Source: CAVSWT01 sp963777515
Lineage (GTDB): Bacteria > Bacteroidota > Ignavibacteria > Ignavibacteriales > Ignavibacteriaceae
NCBI GenBank assembly: GCA_963777515.1
Contig: CAVZQU010000007.1
Coordinates: 248,001-312,000 of the forward strand
DNA length: 64,000 nt
Reading direction: 5' to 3'
The translations under genes and the position numbers were made by a program. Position 1 is the first letter of the stretch; each line of letters begins with the position of its first letter. Positions 8,699-18,661 of this stretch are shown piece by piece. A model generated the notes under the pieces. The model searched no databases, was not told the origin of the DNA, and saw only the letters and a program-made list of their open reading frames with translations.

Positions 8699-9697
8699 TT
8701 ACTTCCTCCTTTTTGATTTCCGGTGCCGCTGCTTTTGCTGTTTTATTTACAATTTCTCTCGCTTGTGCCATCATCTCTTCATTCACCTCAACCAGCGGTT
8801 GAAACTTTGCAAACTTTACTAAATCAGCATTATTCAAAAAACTATTTGTGATATCTAAAATTATTTCGGCTTCCTTTCTTTTTCTTAAAGCATCAATGGC
8901 TTCCGAAGTAGTTAATTCAAGCGCGGGAAGATTAAATCTATCTTCAAAATATTTTCTTATTATTTCTGTTATTTCTGAATGATACTCTTTTACTTTTCCT
9001 TTTTGCCAAAGCTGTTTTTCTTCCAGTCTATTTAATGATGCAATCGCTATAACATGCGGCGGCTGAACAATAATCTTCTTTTCAACAACAACACCGGCTT
9101 TCTTCTTTTTATATCTTCTATAAAAGTATATAATTGCTCCTATAATTATTAAGCCAATAAGAATAAACAAGACAATTAGTTTCCAATCAAGAGGAATTGT
9201 AACCGGGGATTTTACATCTTTTATATCTTCTTGCTTGTTTACTTTCATTAGATGGATAACAAATGAAACCGGGTTTGAACTAACTTGTTTTAAAGTTGAA
9301 TCCTGAACCAGGTTACTATTTTGCGAAAGCACAGGAGCGCGCTTTAACTAAAGTATCTTTACCAACACGGTAATCAATTGTTATTGGAGGAATAGTAACC
9401 TCTGCAGAATCAAATCTTGAAAGAGTGACAAAATAAGTAGTTATTTTTTTATTATCCGTAACAGTTGTAATTGGACCTTTACTGCCAACAACATCAACGT
9501 TTGATATTTTTTTTAAGATGTCGGGGTTTTCAATTTTTATATTCTTTGTTGTATTCAACTTGCAGCTTGTATGTAATTACATCGCCGATATAATAATCTG
9601 TTGTATCGGTAGTTGCCAAAGCAGTTATATTTTGAGCAAAGATGCCGGCAGTAAAAAAAGAAACGCACAGTATTATTAATATTTTCAATCTTACCAT
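8691..9697 (-). CDS. BatD-like/DUF4381-like membrane protein of the bat operon (two frameshifts)
   Basis: About 335 residues once two one-base insertions are read through. The start ATG at 9697 overlaps the end of the DUF58 gene and opens a signal peptide (MVRLKILIILCVSFFTAGIFAQ), then TTDTTDYYIGDVITYKLQVEY. The first break lies at about 9543-9556 (an extra A; VEYNK continues as NIKIENPD) and the second at about 9336-9343 (DTLVKA continues as APVLSQNSN). A transmembrane helix (LIVLFILIGLIIIGAIIYFY) precedes a cytoplasmic helical domain with EYHSEITEIIRKYFEDRFNL and ELTTSEAIDAL, typical of the protein between DUF58 and batA in Bacteroidota. The role is unknown; a contact between BatA/B and the MoxR-DUF58 pair is plausible. 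Confidence 0.8.
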
Positions 9698-10566
9698 CTT
9701 TTTTCACGCCGTTTAAAAAATTGAACAAGTGGAGTTATATAATTTTGTCCGGTTTGGATTTCGATACTATCCAGTCTGCTCGAAACAAATAATGATTTTC
9801 TCTTTCTATTTAATTCTTCTTTTTGCTGCTTAAGCATACTTCTAATTTTTTTATTGCTGGTATCAATCCATCTTTCTTCACCGGTTTCAGCATCTGTTAA
9901 CTTGACAAGCCCCATTTTAGGTAATTCATTTTCTCTCGGGTCCTCAAGTACAACTCCAATGAGGTCATGTTTCTTGGCTACAATTCTTAATATTTTTTCA
10001 TAACCTGAATCCATAAAGTCAGAAAGAAGAAAGAGTATGCTTCTTTTTTTAATTGTGCTGTTTAGAAATTCCAAAGCAGATTTTATATCAGTTGATTTAC
10101 CGACAGGTTGAAAAGAAAGTACCTCTCTAATAATTCTTAAAACATGTTTGCGTCCTTTTCTTGGAGGAACAAATTTTTCAATCTTATCAGTAAATAAAAT
10201 TAATCCTACTTTATCATTATTTTTCAATGCGGAAAAAGCAAGGATAGCACTTAGTTCGGCAGCTATTCTTTGTTTTGTTTTATCAACAGTTCCGAATATC
10301 AACGAACCGCTTAAATCAGCCATCAGCATTACTGTAAGTTCGCGCTCTTCTTCGAATATTTTTATGAAAGGATGACCGAATCTTGCGGTAACGTTCCAAT
10401 CAATGTTTCTTATATCGTCGCCGAATTGATATTCACGAACTTCGGAAAATTCCATTCCTCTTCCTTTGAATACGGAATGATATTCTCCCGAAAAAACCTG
10501 ATTGACAAGGCCCCTGGTTCTTAATTCAATTTGACGAACTTGTTTTATTATTTCTTTAGTTAGCAC
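9691..10566 (-). CDS. DUF58 domain protein (MoxR partner)
   Basis: 291-residue cytosolic protein with the DUF58 signature at residues 27-57 (EYHSVFKGRGMEFSEVREY, then FGDDIRNIDWNVTARFGHP) followed by a VWA-like fold (MLMADLSGSLIFG near residue 92, FLLSDFM near residue 162). It is complete, with no frame break, unlike its neighbours. It lies 73 bases after moxR and overlaps the next gene by seven bases. MoxR AAA+ ATPases and DUF58/VWA proteins form chaperone-like pairs, so this is likely the adaptor of the moxR product. Confidence 0.9.
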   Translation of the reverse strand: MLTKEIIKQVRQIELRTRGLVNQVFSGEYHSVFKGRGMEFSEVREYQFGDDIRNIDWNVTARFGHPFIKIFEEERELTVMLMADLSGSLIFGTVDKTKQRIAAELSAILAFSALKNNDKVGLILFTDKIEKFVPPRKGRKHVLRIIREVLSFQPVGKSTDIKSALEFLNSTIKKRSILFLLSDFMDSGYEKILRIVAKKHDLIGVVLEDPRENELPKMGLVKLTDAETGEERWIDTSNKKIRSMLKQQKEELNRKRKSLFVSSRLDSIEIQTGQNYITPLVQFFKRREKRW

Positions 10567-10616
10567 TTATTCTATTTCAATATTTAAATTGAGTAAATTT
10601 TTGTAGTTTGATTTTT

Positions 10617-10634
10617 GATCCGCCTGGCGGATTG
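10617..10634. repeat. Perfect GC-rich palindrome between moxR and the DUF58 gene
   Basis: ATCCGCC-T-GGCGGAT (10618-10632) is a perfect seven-pair inverted repeat with a one-base centre, lying in the short moxR-DUF58 gap of an operon that is otherwise very AT-rich. Sequences of this kind recur between genes in many Bacteroidota-related genomes as short interspersed palindromes. It could form an mRNA hairpin that tunes expression of the two sides. There is no T-run, so it is not a classical terminator. Confidence 0.5.
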
Positions 10635-10639
10635 ACTTT

Positions 10640-11624
10640 TTACGGTACTTCTACCTTATTTAATATTTCTGAAATTACTGTTTCCGTGGTAATCTCTTCT
10701 GCTTCTGCTTCATAAGTAACAGCAATACGGTGACGCAAAACATCCTGACAAATTGCTCTTACATCTTCAGGAATTACATAGCCTCTTCGTTTAATAAACG
10801 CCATAGATTTTGCACCGAGAGCCAAATTGATTGTTGCTCTTGGTGAGCCGCCGTAACTAATCAAATCTGTTAATTTATCAAGACCAAATTGTTTTGGAGA
10901 ACGTGTCGCAAAAACAATATCCAAAATATATTTTTCAATTTTTTCATCAATATAAACATCATGAACAACTTGTCTTGCTTTTAAAATATCCGCAGGTGAA
11001 ATAATTGGATTCAAATTCATATTATCTTCATTAACATTTTGCCTCATTATTTTTAATTCTTCATCGCGGGTTGGATAAGTGATTTTAACTTTCAGCATAA
11101 ATCTATCAACTTGAGCTTCAGGTAAAGGATAAGTTCCTTCCTGCTCAATCGGGTTTTGAGTAGCCAAGAACTAAAAATGGCTCTTCAAGCTTAAAAGTAT
11201 TTTCACCAATTGTGATTTGCCTTTCCTGCATTGCTTCAAGTAAAGCACTTTGCACTTTGGCGGGGGCACGGTTAATTTCATCCGCTAAAATAAAGTTGGC
11301 AAAGATTGGTCCTTTTTTAATCAAAAAATTTCCATCCTTTTGATTATAAATCATAGTTCCAATTAAGTCAGCTGGCAGTAAATCCGGTGTAAATTGAATC
11401 CGCTGAAATTTTGCTTTCATTGTAGAAGCAAGAGTTTTTATGGCGAGTGTTTTTGCCAAACCGGGAACACCCTCCAAAAGAATGTGGCCGTTGCCAAGCA
11501 ACCCCACAAGAAGTCTTTCAACCATCTGTTTTTGGCCGACAATAACTTTACTGATTTCGTTCATCAACAAATCAATAAATGCACTTTCAGTTTTTATCCG
11601 TTCGTTTAATTCGCTTATATCCAA
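10640..11624 (-). CDS. moxR: MoxR family AAA+ ATPase (one-base frameshift)
   Basis: First gene of the aerotolerance operon. Walker A is GVPGLAKT near residue 56, Walker B is FILADEINRAPAKVQSALLEAM near residue 117, and the sensor region ATQNPIEQEGTYPLPEAQVDRF is the MoxR hallmark. The frame breaks inside that region: FLVLGYSKPD then a stop, while the other frame continues ATQNPIEQ. Removing one C from CC at 11164-11165 restores FLVLATQNPIEQ, giving about 327 residues, the normal MoxR size. Both halves are otherwise intact, so this is most likely a consensus error. The protein should remodel or mature client proteins with the DUF58 and VWA partners downstream. Confidence 0.92.
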
Positions 11625-11731
11625 TGGAATCCTCTTATAGATTTATGAAGAAATATTTTTACGAATGATTTTAGACGTCTGCAAACATAAAAATGTTGCA
11701 TGTTTTATACAATTATTTTTAGGGTATTTTA

Positions 11732-12909
11732 CTATGGGGAAATTTTAAAAACGGCAAATTTTAAATATGATGTTTCAGGCATTGCAGGCAATTTAGGGTG
11801 GTCCAATGATGCTTCATTAAAATGAATTAGCTGAATTTGTTTCGAAGCTTTTTGTGCTGCAGAATTGATAATTTCAAAGAAATCACTTTTATTAAGATGA
11901 TATGAACATGAAGAAGAGACTAAATATCCATCTTCATTTAGAATTTGCATCGCCAGTTTATTTAATTTTTCATATCCCTTTTTTGCAGTAGGCAGATTTT
12001 TTTTGTTTTTTGCAAAAGCCGGGGGATCAATCATAACAACATCATACTTAATATTGTTTTTAATTTGCTTTTCGAAAAAATCAAACACATCAGCAGACAA
12101 CAAATTCCGACTTACAATTAAGATTATTCAAATTCAAAATTATTTTTTGCACCTTCAATTTCATTTGATGAAGAATCAACAAAAGTAACAGAAGTCGCAC
12201 CAGCTTTTGCAGCATGAAGCCCAAATCCACCCGAATTACAAAATGCATCAAGAACTGTTTTATTTTTGACGAGCTTTTCAATAAAAAATCTATTATCGCT
12301 TTGATCAAAATAAAAACCGGTTTTATGTCCGCTTTCAAAATCAATTTGAAATATTTATTGATCCATCATCAATTACTTCCTGAATTCATTTCACCCAAAT
12401 AAATTTTATCTTCTTCAGGCAAGCTTTCAAGTTTTCGAAAATAGCTTTCGTTTTTTGTAAAGATATTTTTTGCACTGAAATTACTTTTTAATATATCACA
12501 AATAGCCTCAATATTTTTCTCCATCCCAAATGAATAAACTTGAAGAACGAAAGTTTCATTATATTTATCGATTATTAGCCCTGGCATAAAATCACTTTCA
12601 CTAAAAACAAAACGGAATGAATTACGATTTGGATAAAAAGTTTTTCTTAATTCAAAAGCAGAATTTAATTTTGATTCAAATAATGAGTTCTAAATCTTCA
12701 ATTTTTGATTTGCTAAGTAACCGAACTGAGATAAGAGAATTTTTATTATAAAACCCTGTTCCAAGAAAATTATTTCTTGAATCATATACTTCAACTAAAT
12801 CACCATTTTCAATTTCGCCTTCTGTGTTTTGAATTTCATTACTAAAAACCCAAAGGTGGCCTGATCGTATTCTTCTTTCTTCGTTTTTCTTGAGTATTAC
12901 TTTATTCAT
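11732..12909 (-). CDS. rlmI: RlmI-like 23S rRNA methyltransferase (five one-base insertions)
   Basis: The full protein can be read only by changing frame five times, each time dropping one base: about 12678-12680, 12384-12386, 12349-12356, 12128-12134 and 12099-12102. The assembled product is about 390 residues. It has an N-terminal PUA domain (KKNEERRIRSGHLWVFSNEI), then GHKTGFYFDQSDNRFFIEKL, the SAM-binding VLDAFCNSGGFGLHAAKAGA, and catalytic DPPAFAKNKK and SSSCSYHL motifs. This is the RlmI/RlmK-type class I methyltransferase that makes m5C in 23S rRNA. The reading between breaks is fully conserved. Five lesions in one gene could mean a pseudogene, but uncorrected sequence errors are more likely. 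Confidence 0.8.
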
Positions 12910-13134
12910 AAGATTTTGAAAATGATTGATGGAAATTTAAGTATAAAATTCGACGTAAGAAAAGAATGAGTTTAGATTGCAAGATTAAAATATTCAAAGA
13001 TTGAATCGATGAATGATTGAATGTTCGAGTAAACCTAAAATTATTACCGAATTCAATTACTTGAACTTAAACATGAACCTGAACTAAAGTTGAACTATAA
13101 AATATTCAATAAATATTGATATCTCTTATTTTGT

Positions 13135-14109
13135 CTATCTCAATATTCCAATTGTAAAAACTATTGCCTGATCTTTATAATCATTAAATGTATAAATATA
13201 ATCAAGGTTTAATAATATTTGGAAATCATAAGTTCTAAATAAACGCAAACCGGTATTTAAAGTTAGTTCAAATCCATCTGATTGTTTATCCGCATTATTA
13301 TTATAATAAGATGAATTTTGAGTTGTTGTATAATCAACAATGTAAGTATGAGAAGTGTGACTTACCCAATGAAATCCAAAAGCTCCGCCAACGTAAGGGC
13401 AAACATCTGTCTTTGTAAATAGATAGTCTCCATAAATATTAGCTGCAAATCCTTTACGTATTGCCAATAGCATCCCAAGTGCTGTTTGAGGCATTTCAAA
13501 TCCGGCCCTGAATTCAAAAACAAATGATTTTTCATAAGCATCATATCCACTTTGGGGGAATAAATATCCAAATGAAATACCTGCCATTCTTTCAGCTCCT
13601 CTTCTTAATTCTGGCACCTGCTCTTTTTCTGTAATTGTTCCTACTTCTGCGGTTTTATTTAGCGGTTCTTCACGGGCTACACTTAATGCAATTCGATTCA
13701 TAACATTCTCAAGGTCTTCAACTGATAAAGCAGAAGTAGTTTCGCTTAATATTCTTTTCGAAGTCTCAACATTCATAAGAACAAACTGGATTATAATCTT
13801 TTCTCCGAGCTTGCTCATATTACACATAAAAGATTTTTGTGCATTATGTTGTTTACCAAATTCAACAGCACAATTTTCATTTGAACAAATTTGATTCGGT
13901 TACTTCAATATTCCAGTTACAATATTTCTCAAGATCAAATTTGAAAAGATTTTGAGAAGTGTTAATGAAATTGAATCAACACCTAATGCATTAAAAGGAA
14001 TGATTAAAATTTTTATATTACTATCATCAATTTTATTATTCTGATCTGAAGCAATTAGGCTAGTACTTAAAAGAAAAGACAAAACTAAAATAACCGATAG
14101 AGTTTTCAT
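13135..14109 (-). CDS. Exported CsgG/TolB-like N-terminal domain with C-terminal beta-barrel-like region (two frameshifts)
   Basis: Reconstructed as one gene of about 325 residues. A signal peptide (MKTLSVILVLSFLLSTSLIA) is followed by IKILIIPFNALGVDSISL. After a missing base at about 13960-13966 it continues as TSQNLFKFDLEKYCNWNIEV, and after an extra base at about 13888-13894 as QICSNENCAVEFGKQHNAQ. A domain with a strand-rich start, a C-x4-C-A-x-E-x-G-K stretch and later VLMNVETSKRIL resembles the CsgG/TolB-like periplasmic fold. The C-terminal half (from about residue 150) has alternating aromatic strands (FEFRAGFEMPQ, GGAFGFHWVS, FQILLNLDYIYTF), as in small outer-membrane barrels. The function is unknown. 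It begins after the nfeD terminator. Confidence 0.65.
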
Positions 14110-14160
14110 ACTCCCCTCACAAATTGTTTAATAACTTTTGCAATAATTATGTTGAACATA

Positions 14161-14187
14161 AACCGGTTTCTTTAAGAAACCGATTTA
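14161..14187 (-). terminator. Hairpin downstream of nfeD
   Basis: An 11-pair near-perfect stem (AACCGGTTTCT / AGAAACCGATT on the plus strand, loop TTA) lies ten bases beyond the nfeD stop and 50 bases before the next gene start. On the minus strand it is followed by TTTATGTT, a weak T-tract, so it is a probable but not strong intrinsic terminator. Confidence 0.5.
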
Positions 14188-14196
14188 TTATTAAAT

Positions 14197-15529
14197 CTAA
14201 ACTTTATCAACTATTTCACGAACAATAACTTTTCTCCTCTCAACCTTAATTACTTTTATTTTTTTCCCATTTTCGATATAAGAAGATTCAGTAACTACAT
14301 CAACTCTCCTACCATCAAAATCAGCTGTACCTGCCGGGCGTAGAGTTGTTAATGCAATTCCTTCAAGTCCCATCATTTCGCTTGCAACTGGATTTGAGAG
14401 AAATCCTTTTTCAGAAGTTTCACTTTCATTTAATATTAATCTACTAAAAGCAGATGATTTAGGAAGAAATTTTGCCAAAATAGCAACCAAAACTAATGCC
14501 CCTACAATTGATACTGCAAGCCGAATTATTGCAGAAGAAATTTCGCTTGCACCGACAAATTTAAAATTACCGAGAAGAGCTAAAAAGATTGAAGCTAAAA
14601 TTAATAGTATTCCACTAATACCTGTGATTCCAAATCCGGGGACCACAAAGATTTCAAGAGCTAAAAGAACTATACCAAGAATAAACAAAATAATTTCAAT
14701 ACCAGTAGCCAATTGAAGAATATATGAAGAACCAAAAAATAAAAGCAAACAGATAATTCCCATAGTTCCCGGTAAACCCCAGCCAGGGGTTTTAATCTCT
14801 GCTATCAAGCCAAAAAATCCAAGCATAATTAAAATTGAAGAAACGATTGGATTATTTAAGAACTTCACAACGTCTTCGGCCCAATTTTGATTTACAGTAA
14901 TGACATCAGCATTCTTCAATCCAAATTCATCCAAGCACTTCAGTTAAATTAGAAGCAGTGGTATCAGCTATTTTATACTCAAGTGCTTCATCTGTTGTTA
15001 GTGTAATTAATTCAGTGCTGTCTACTAGACCTGGAACTATTATTCTTTCGTCAACCATTCCTTGAGCAATATCTACCCTTCTTCCATTTTGTTCTGCAAC
15101 ACTTCGCATTTCAGAACGCATAAACGACTGATATTTTTCACTTTGTTTTTTCCCCGCTGCATCAACAACTGTTGCCGCTCCAATACTGCTCCCGGGAGCC
15201 ATTACAATTTTTTTACATGACAAAGCAATGAAAGATCCGGCTGAGATGGCTCTATTTTTTATAAAAGCAATAGTTAAAATCTTTGTGGAAATAATTGCAT
15301 CTTTAATTTGAGTAGCAGCATCAACTCTACCACCAAAGGTATTGATATGAAAAATTATAGCATCCGCATTATTTTCTTCAGCTTCATCTACCACACGGCT
15401 TATATAAGGAGCCATTCCCAGATCAATTTCACTTTCTATTTTTGCGTAGTAGACTTTTTTCTGTTGTGAAAATGATAAGGAAGTGAAAATAAATAAAACT
15501 AAAAATGATATAACTGAAATGCGTTTCAA
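14197..15529 (-). CDS. nfeD: NfeD-type membrane serine protease, long form (one frameshift)
   Basis: About 444 residues: signal peptide (MKRISVISFLVLFIFTSLSFS), a ClpP-fold protease domain, four or five transmembrane helices, and a C-terminal OB-fold. The catalytic serine sits in RAISAGSFIALS near residue 97; the lysine is probably in KKQSEKYQSFM. GGRVDAATQIKDAI forms the oxyanion region. The frame breaks at 14931-14932: an extra G gives TEVLG and a stop, while its removal gives TEVLDEFGLKNADVITVNQ without interruption. NfeD proteases usually cleave stomatin-like partners in membrane quality control; no stomatin gene is in the window. The OB-fold near the end (GIALTTLRPAGTADFDGRRVDVV) is typical. 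Confidence 0.9.
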
Positions 15530-15587
15530 AATTTAGTTCTCCGCTTTTTAATATTTAAAATAAAAAAAGAGACTATAAAAAGTCTCT

Positions 15588-16802
15588 TTAATCTTCTTGC
15601 AAAATAATATGTCCCATCTTATCGCGTTTAGTTTTCAAATATCGCTCATTGTTTTCATTCGGGGGGATTTCAATCGGAACGCGTTCAACAATTTCCAAAC
15701 CATAGCCTTTTAATCCAATTACTTTTTTAGGATTATTAGTCAGCAGCCTAATTTTTCTAACACCCAAATCAAGAAGTATCTGTGCTCCAATTCCATAATC
15801 TCTTAAATCCGGTTTAAAGCCGAGAGCTTCATTTGCTTCCACAGTATCTTTGCCTTCTTCTTGAAGCTTGTAGGCTTTAATTTTATTTTCTAAACCAATG
15901 CCCCTGCCTTCCTGCCGCATATAAACCACAACACCTTTTCCTTCAATGTTTATTTGTTCCAAAGCAGTGTTAAGCTGATCATGGCAATCACATCGCATTG
16001 AATGAAATACATCTCCAGTTAAACATTCTGAATGCATTCTAACTAAAACCGGTTCGCCTGGATTTATTTCACCTTTAACCAGAGCAACCTGTTCTTTATT
16101 ATCAAGCTTGCTTTTATATAAAGTTAAATGAAAATCTCCATGAATAGTTGGAAGATTTGCATCAGTTATTTCTTCAATTAATCTTTCTCTCTTTAATCGA
16201 TATTGAATTATATCTTTTACAGTTAGAATTTTCAAATTAAACTTTTCTGCAATTTCAATTAAATCAGGAACCCTTGCCATTTCTCCATTCTCTTTAAGAA
16301 TCTCACATAAAACTCCGGCAGGTTTTAAATTTGTAAGATGGCAAAGATCAACAGCAGCTTCTGTATGGCCGGCTCTTCTTAAAACACCCTCATCAAAAGC
16401 ACGTAAGGGAAAGATATGTCCGGGACGGGCAAAATCAGATGCTTTAGAATTTCTGTCAATAATTTTCTTGATAGTCAAGGCTCTATCTGCGGCAGAAATT
16501 CCAGTAGTAGTCCCTTCGATAGCATCTACAGTAACAGTAAACTGAGTTCCATGTAAAGCAGAATTTGAATCAACCATCAGCGGCAATCCTAATTGATCAA
16601 GCCTGTCGCCGCTTAATGCTACGCAAAGCATTCCCCTCCCGTAAGTAACCATAAAGTTTACAATATCAGGAGTAACATATTCAGCAGCGCAAATAAAATC
16701 CCCTTCGTTTTCACGATCTTCATCATCAACTACAATTATTACTTTGCCATTCTTTATTTCTTCTAAAGCTTCTTCAACTGTACAAAACATTTTAAACCCC
16801 AT
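15588..16802 (-). CDS. ribBA: Bifunctional DHBP synthase / GTP cyclohydrolase II
   Basis: 404-residue fusion catalysing two entry steps of riboflavin synthesis: ribulose 5-phosphate to 3,4-dihydroxy-2-butanone 4-phosphate, and GTP to the diaminopyrimidine. The RibB half (about 1-205) shows VVDDEDRENEGDF near residue 26 and RAGHTEAAVDL near residue 144. The RibA half has HSECLTGDVFHSMRCDCHDQ, whose three cysteines bind zinc, and the arginine-containing YMRQEGRGIGLENKIKAY. An internal start at the fifth codon (MFCTVEEAL) is also possible. The 153 bases upstream hold short AT hairpins but no FMN riboswitch that I can recognise. No other rib gene is adjacent. Confidence 0.95.
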   Translation of the reverse strand: MGFKMFCTVEEALEEIKNGKVIIVVDDEDRENEGDFICAAEYVTPDIVNFMVTYGRGMLCVALSGDRLDQLGLPLMVDSNSALHGTQFTVTVDAIEGTTTGISAADRALTIKKIIDRNSKASDFARPGHIFPLRAFDEGVLRRAGHTEAAVDLCHLTNLKPAGVLCEILKENGEMARVPDLIEIAEKFNLKILTVKDIIQYRLKRERLIEEITDANLPTIHGDFHLTLYKSKLDNKEQVALVKGEINPGEPVLVRMHSECLTGDVFHSMRCDCHDQLNTALEQINIEGKGVVVYMRQEGRGIGLENKIKAYKLQEEGKDTVEANEALGFKPDLRDYGIGAQILLDLGVRKIRLLTNNPKKVIGLKGYGLEIVERVPIEIPPNENNERYLKTKRDKMGHIILQED

Positions 16803-16955
16803 TTTTTTTCAAGTAAATATTTTGATTTATAGAAATCAAACAAAAATTATTCCTTAAATTCATTCAAAATTTAATACTTAAACACTGTCCAGAAAATTTA
16901 TTTCTAATTAATTAGAATAGTAAGAGAAATAATTTCTCCGTGACATAAAATATAA

Positions 16956-17276
16956 TTAAGAGCTTTCTTTTGTGCTAATAACTGAAGAAACAGCACTTCT
17001 TTCTACTTTTAATTTTACTTTATCGCCAACATCTAACAAAACTGTTTTCTCATCTATGCCAGCAATTGTGCCATGGACACCGCCGCTAGTTACAATCTTA
17101 TCGCCTTTTTGAATGTTAGCCAGCATCTTGTCTCTTTCTTTAGCTCGCTTCTGCTGCGGCCTAATAATCATGAAATAAAAAATTAAAAATATAGCACCAA
17201 ACATTATGATGGTACTAACCATTCCACCGCCACCGCCTTCACCGGACTGCGGTGCCATTGCTATTAATTCTAACAA
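16956..17276 (-). CDS. yajC: Preprotein translocase subunit YajC
   Basis: 106-residue single-pass inner-membrane protein of the SecDF-YajC complex. A glycine-rich N terminus leads into the membrane helix MVSTIIMFGAIFLIFYFMII, followed by RPQQKRAKERDKMLANIQKGDKIVTSGGVHGTI, the YajC signature. It starts on the base next to the tgt stop, giving the conserved tgt-yajC pair. secD and secF do not follow; ribBA comes next after a 153-base gap. Confidence 0.95.
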   Translation of the reverse strand: MLELIAMAPQSGEGGGGGMVSTIIMFGAIFLIFYFMIIRPQQKRAKERDKMLANIQKGDKIVTSGGVHGTIAGIDEKTVLLDVGDKVKLKVERSAVSSVISTKESS

Positions 17277-18428
17277 TTATTCCTCCGTATTATTTTTTCC
17301 ATTTAAAGTTATCTTTTTAATTAAAGTATTTTTCCATTCAATAAAAGTTCCATTTAGAATCTGCTTTCTTGCCTCCTTCACCATATTTAAATAGAAGTGG
17401 AGGTTATGAATGCTTGCAAGTTCTAATGCTAAAATTTCACCTGCAATAAACAAATGCCTTAAATAAGCTTTTGTAAAATTTCTACAGGCATAACAATCAC
17501 AGTTCTCGTCAATTGAAGTAAAATCACTTTTATATTTCGCATTACGCATTGAAAGAACACCGGTTGAAGTAAATAAGTTTGAGTTGCGTGCATTCCTTGT
17601 TGGCATTACGCAATCAAACATATCCACTCCTCTTTCAATAGCTTCCAAAATATTTTCAGGACGTCCGACACCCATTAAATACCTTGGTTTATTTTCAGGC
17701 ATAAAGTCAGTGGTAAAATTAACAAGCTCATACATAGTCTCGGTCGGTTCGCCAACTGCCAGGCCGCCAATTGCTAATCCATCAAAATTAATCTTTAACA
17801 AATCATTAGCAGATCTTTCGCGCAAATCTTTATACACACTGCCCTGAATTATTCCAAATTGAAATTGATTATGTCCATATATAGGGTTTGAATTTTCAAA
17901 AGCTTCTTTATTTAAGATTGCCCATCTGGAAGTAAGTTCTGTTGACTTAACAGCATAATCATAATCGCATGGATATGGAGTACATTCATCCAAAACCATC
18001 ATGATATCTGAACCAATGCTTCGCTGAATTTCAACGACTTTTTTAGGAGTGAAGAAATGCTTGCTGCCGTCAAGATGAGAACGAAATTCTACCCCGCCTT
18101 CTTTTAGTTTTCTCAAGTCAGACAAACTAAAAACCTGGTAGCCTCCACTGTCTGTTAGAATCGGTTTATTCCAATTCATAAACTTATGGAGTCCTCCGGC
18201 GTTTTCCAGAACTTCCGTTCCGGGCCTCAAATAAAGATGATAAGTATTTGAAAGAACAATTTGAGCTTTTATATCATGCTCTAAGTAATTTTGATTAACA
18301 GCTTTAACCGTACCCTGGGTTCCAACCGGCATAAAAATAGGAGTTTCAACTTTGCCGTGATCTGTTTCTAAAATACCGGCTCTTGCTTTTGAATTAGGAT
18401 CTTTGCCTAATAAATCAAATTTCAACAA
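17277..18428 (-). CDS. tgt: Queuine/preQ1 tRNA-guanine transglycosylase
   Basis: 383-residue TIM-barrel enzyme that swaps guanine-34 for the queuosine precursor in Asp, Asn, His and Tyr tRNAs. Visible are MPVGTQGTVKAV near residue 34, LSNTYHLYLRPG near residue 59, the active-site aspartate in DSGGYQVFSLSDLRK near residue 92, GGLAVGEP, and the zinc site CDCYACRNFTKAYLRHL near residue 309. Its length is normal. It is the first gene of the tgt-yajC pair and is divergent from the ECF sigma gene across a 233-base AT-rich gap that must hold promoters for both. Confidence 0.96.
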   Translation of the reverse strand: MLKFDLLGKDPNSKARAGILETDHGKVETPIFMPVGTQGTVKAVNQNYLEHDIKAQIVLSNTYHLYLRPGTEVLENAGGLHKFMNWNKPILTDSGGYQVFSLSDLRKLKEGGVEFRSHLDGSKHFFTPKKVVEIQRSIGSDIMMVLDECTPYPCDYDYAVKSTELTSRWAILNKEAFENSNPIYGHNQFQFGIIQGSVYKDLRERSANDLLKINFDGLAIGGLAVGEPTETMYELVNFTTDFMPENKPRYLMGVGRPENILEAIERGVDMFDCVMPTRNARNSNLFTSTGVLSMRNAKYKSDFTSIDENCDCYACRNFTKAYLRHLFIAGEILALELASIHNLHFYLNMVKEARKQILNGTFIEWKNTLIKKITLNGKNNTEE

Positions 18429-18661
18429 ATTTTTATATCAAATTTTAACAATATTTTCCAAAGAATATCTACAAAAATACATCAATTTTTGCTCAACTGC
18501 CAAAGAAAGTATTCTTTCTAATTGCTAATCAAAATTAAGTTAAATATTCAAATAAAAAACTCATCTAAAATTTATAATTTCTTGATAATTTAGCTAAAAT
18601 ATCATAGGTTTAAGTGCCCTTCAATTCACCAAAATAACAAGAAATTTATTAACGGTTTTTT

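Noticed and set aside
9316..9558. A separate 80-residue protein upstream of the BatD-like gene
   Set aside because: Its sequence joins the flanking frames into one protein after two one-base corrections; it is an inner part of that gene.
12090..12344. A separate 84-residue gene within rlmI
   Set aside because: Its frame is a shadow; the conserved SAM-binding sequence (VLDAFCNSGGFG) is in another frame of the same stretch.
16803..16955. FMN riboswitch upstream of ribBA
   Set aside because: The gap has only short AT-rich hairpins and none of the conserved FMN-aptamer segments.
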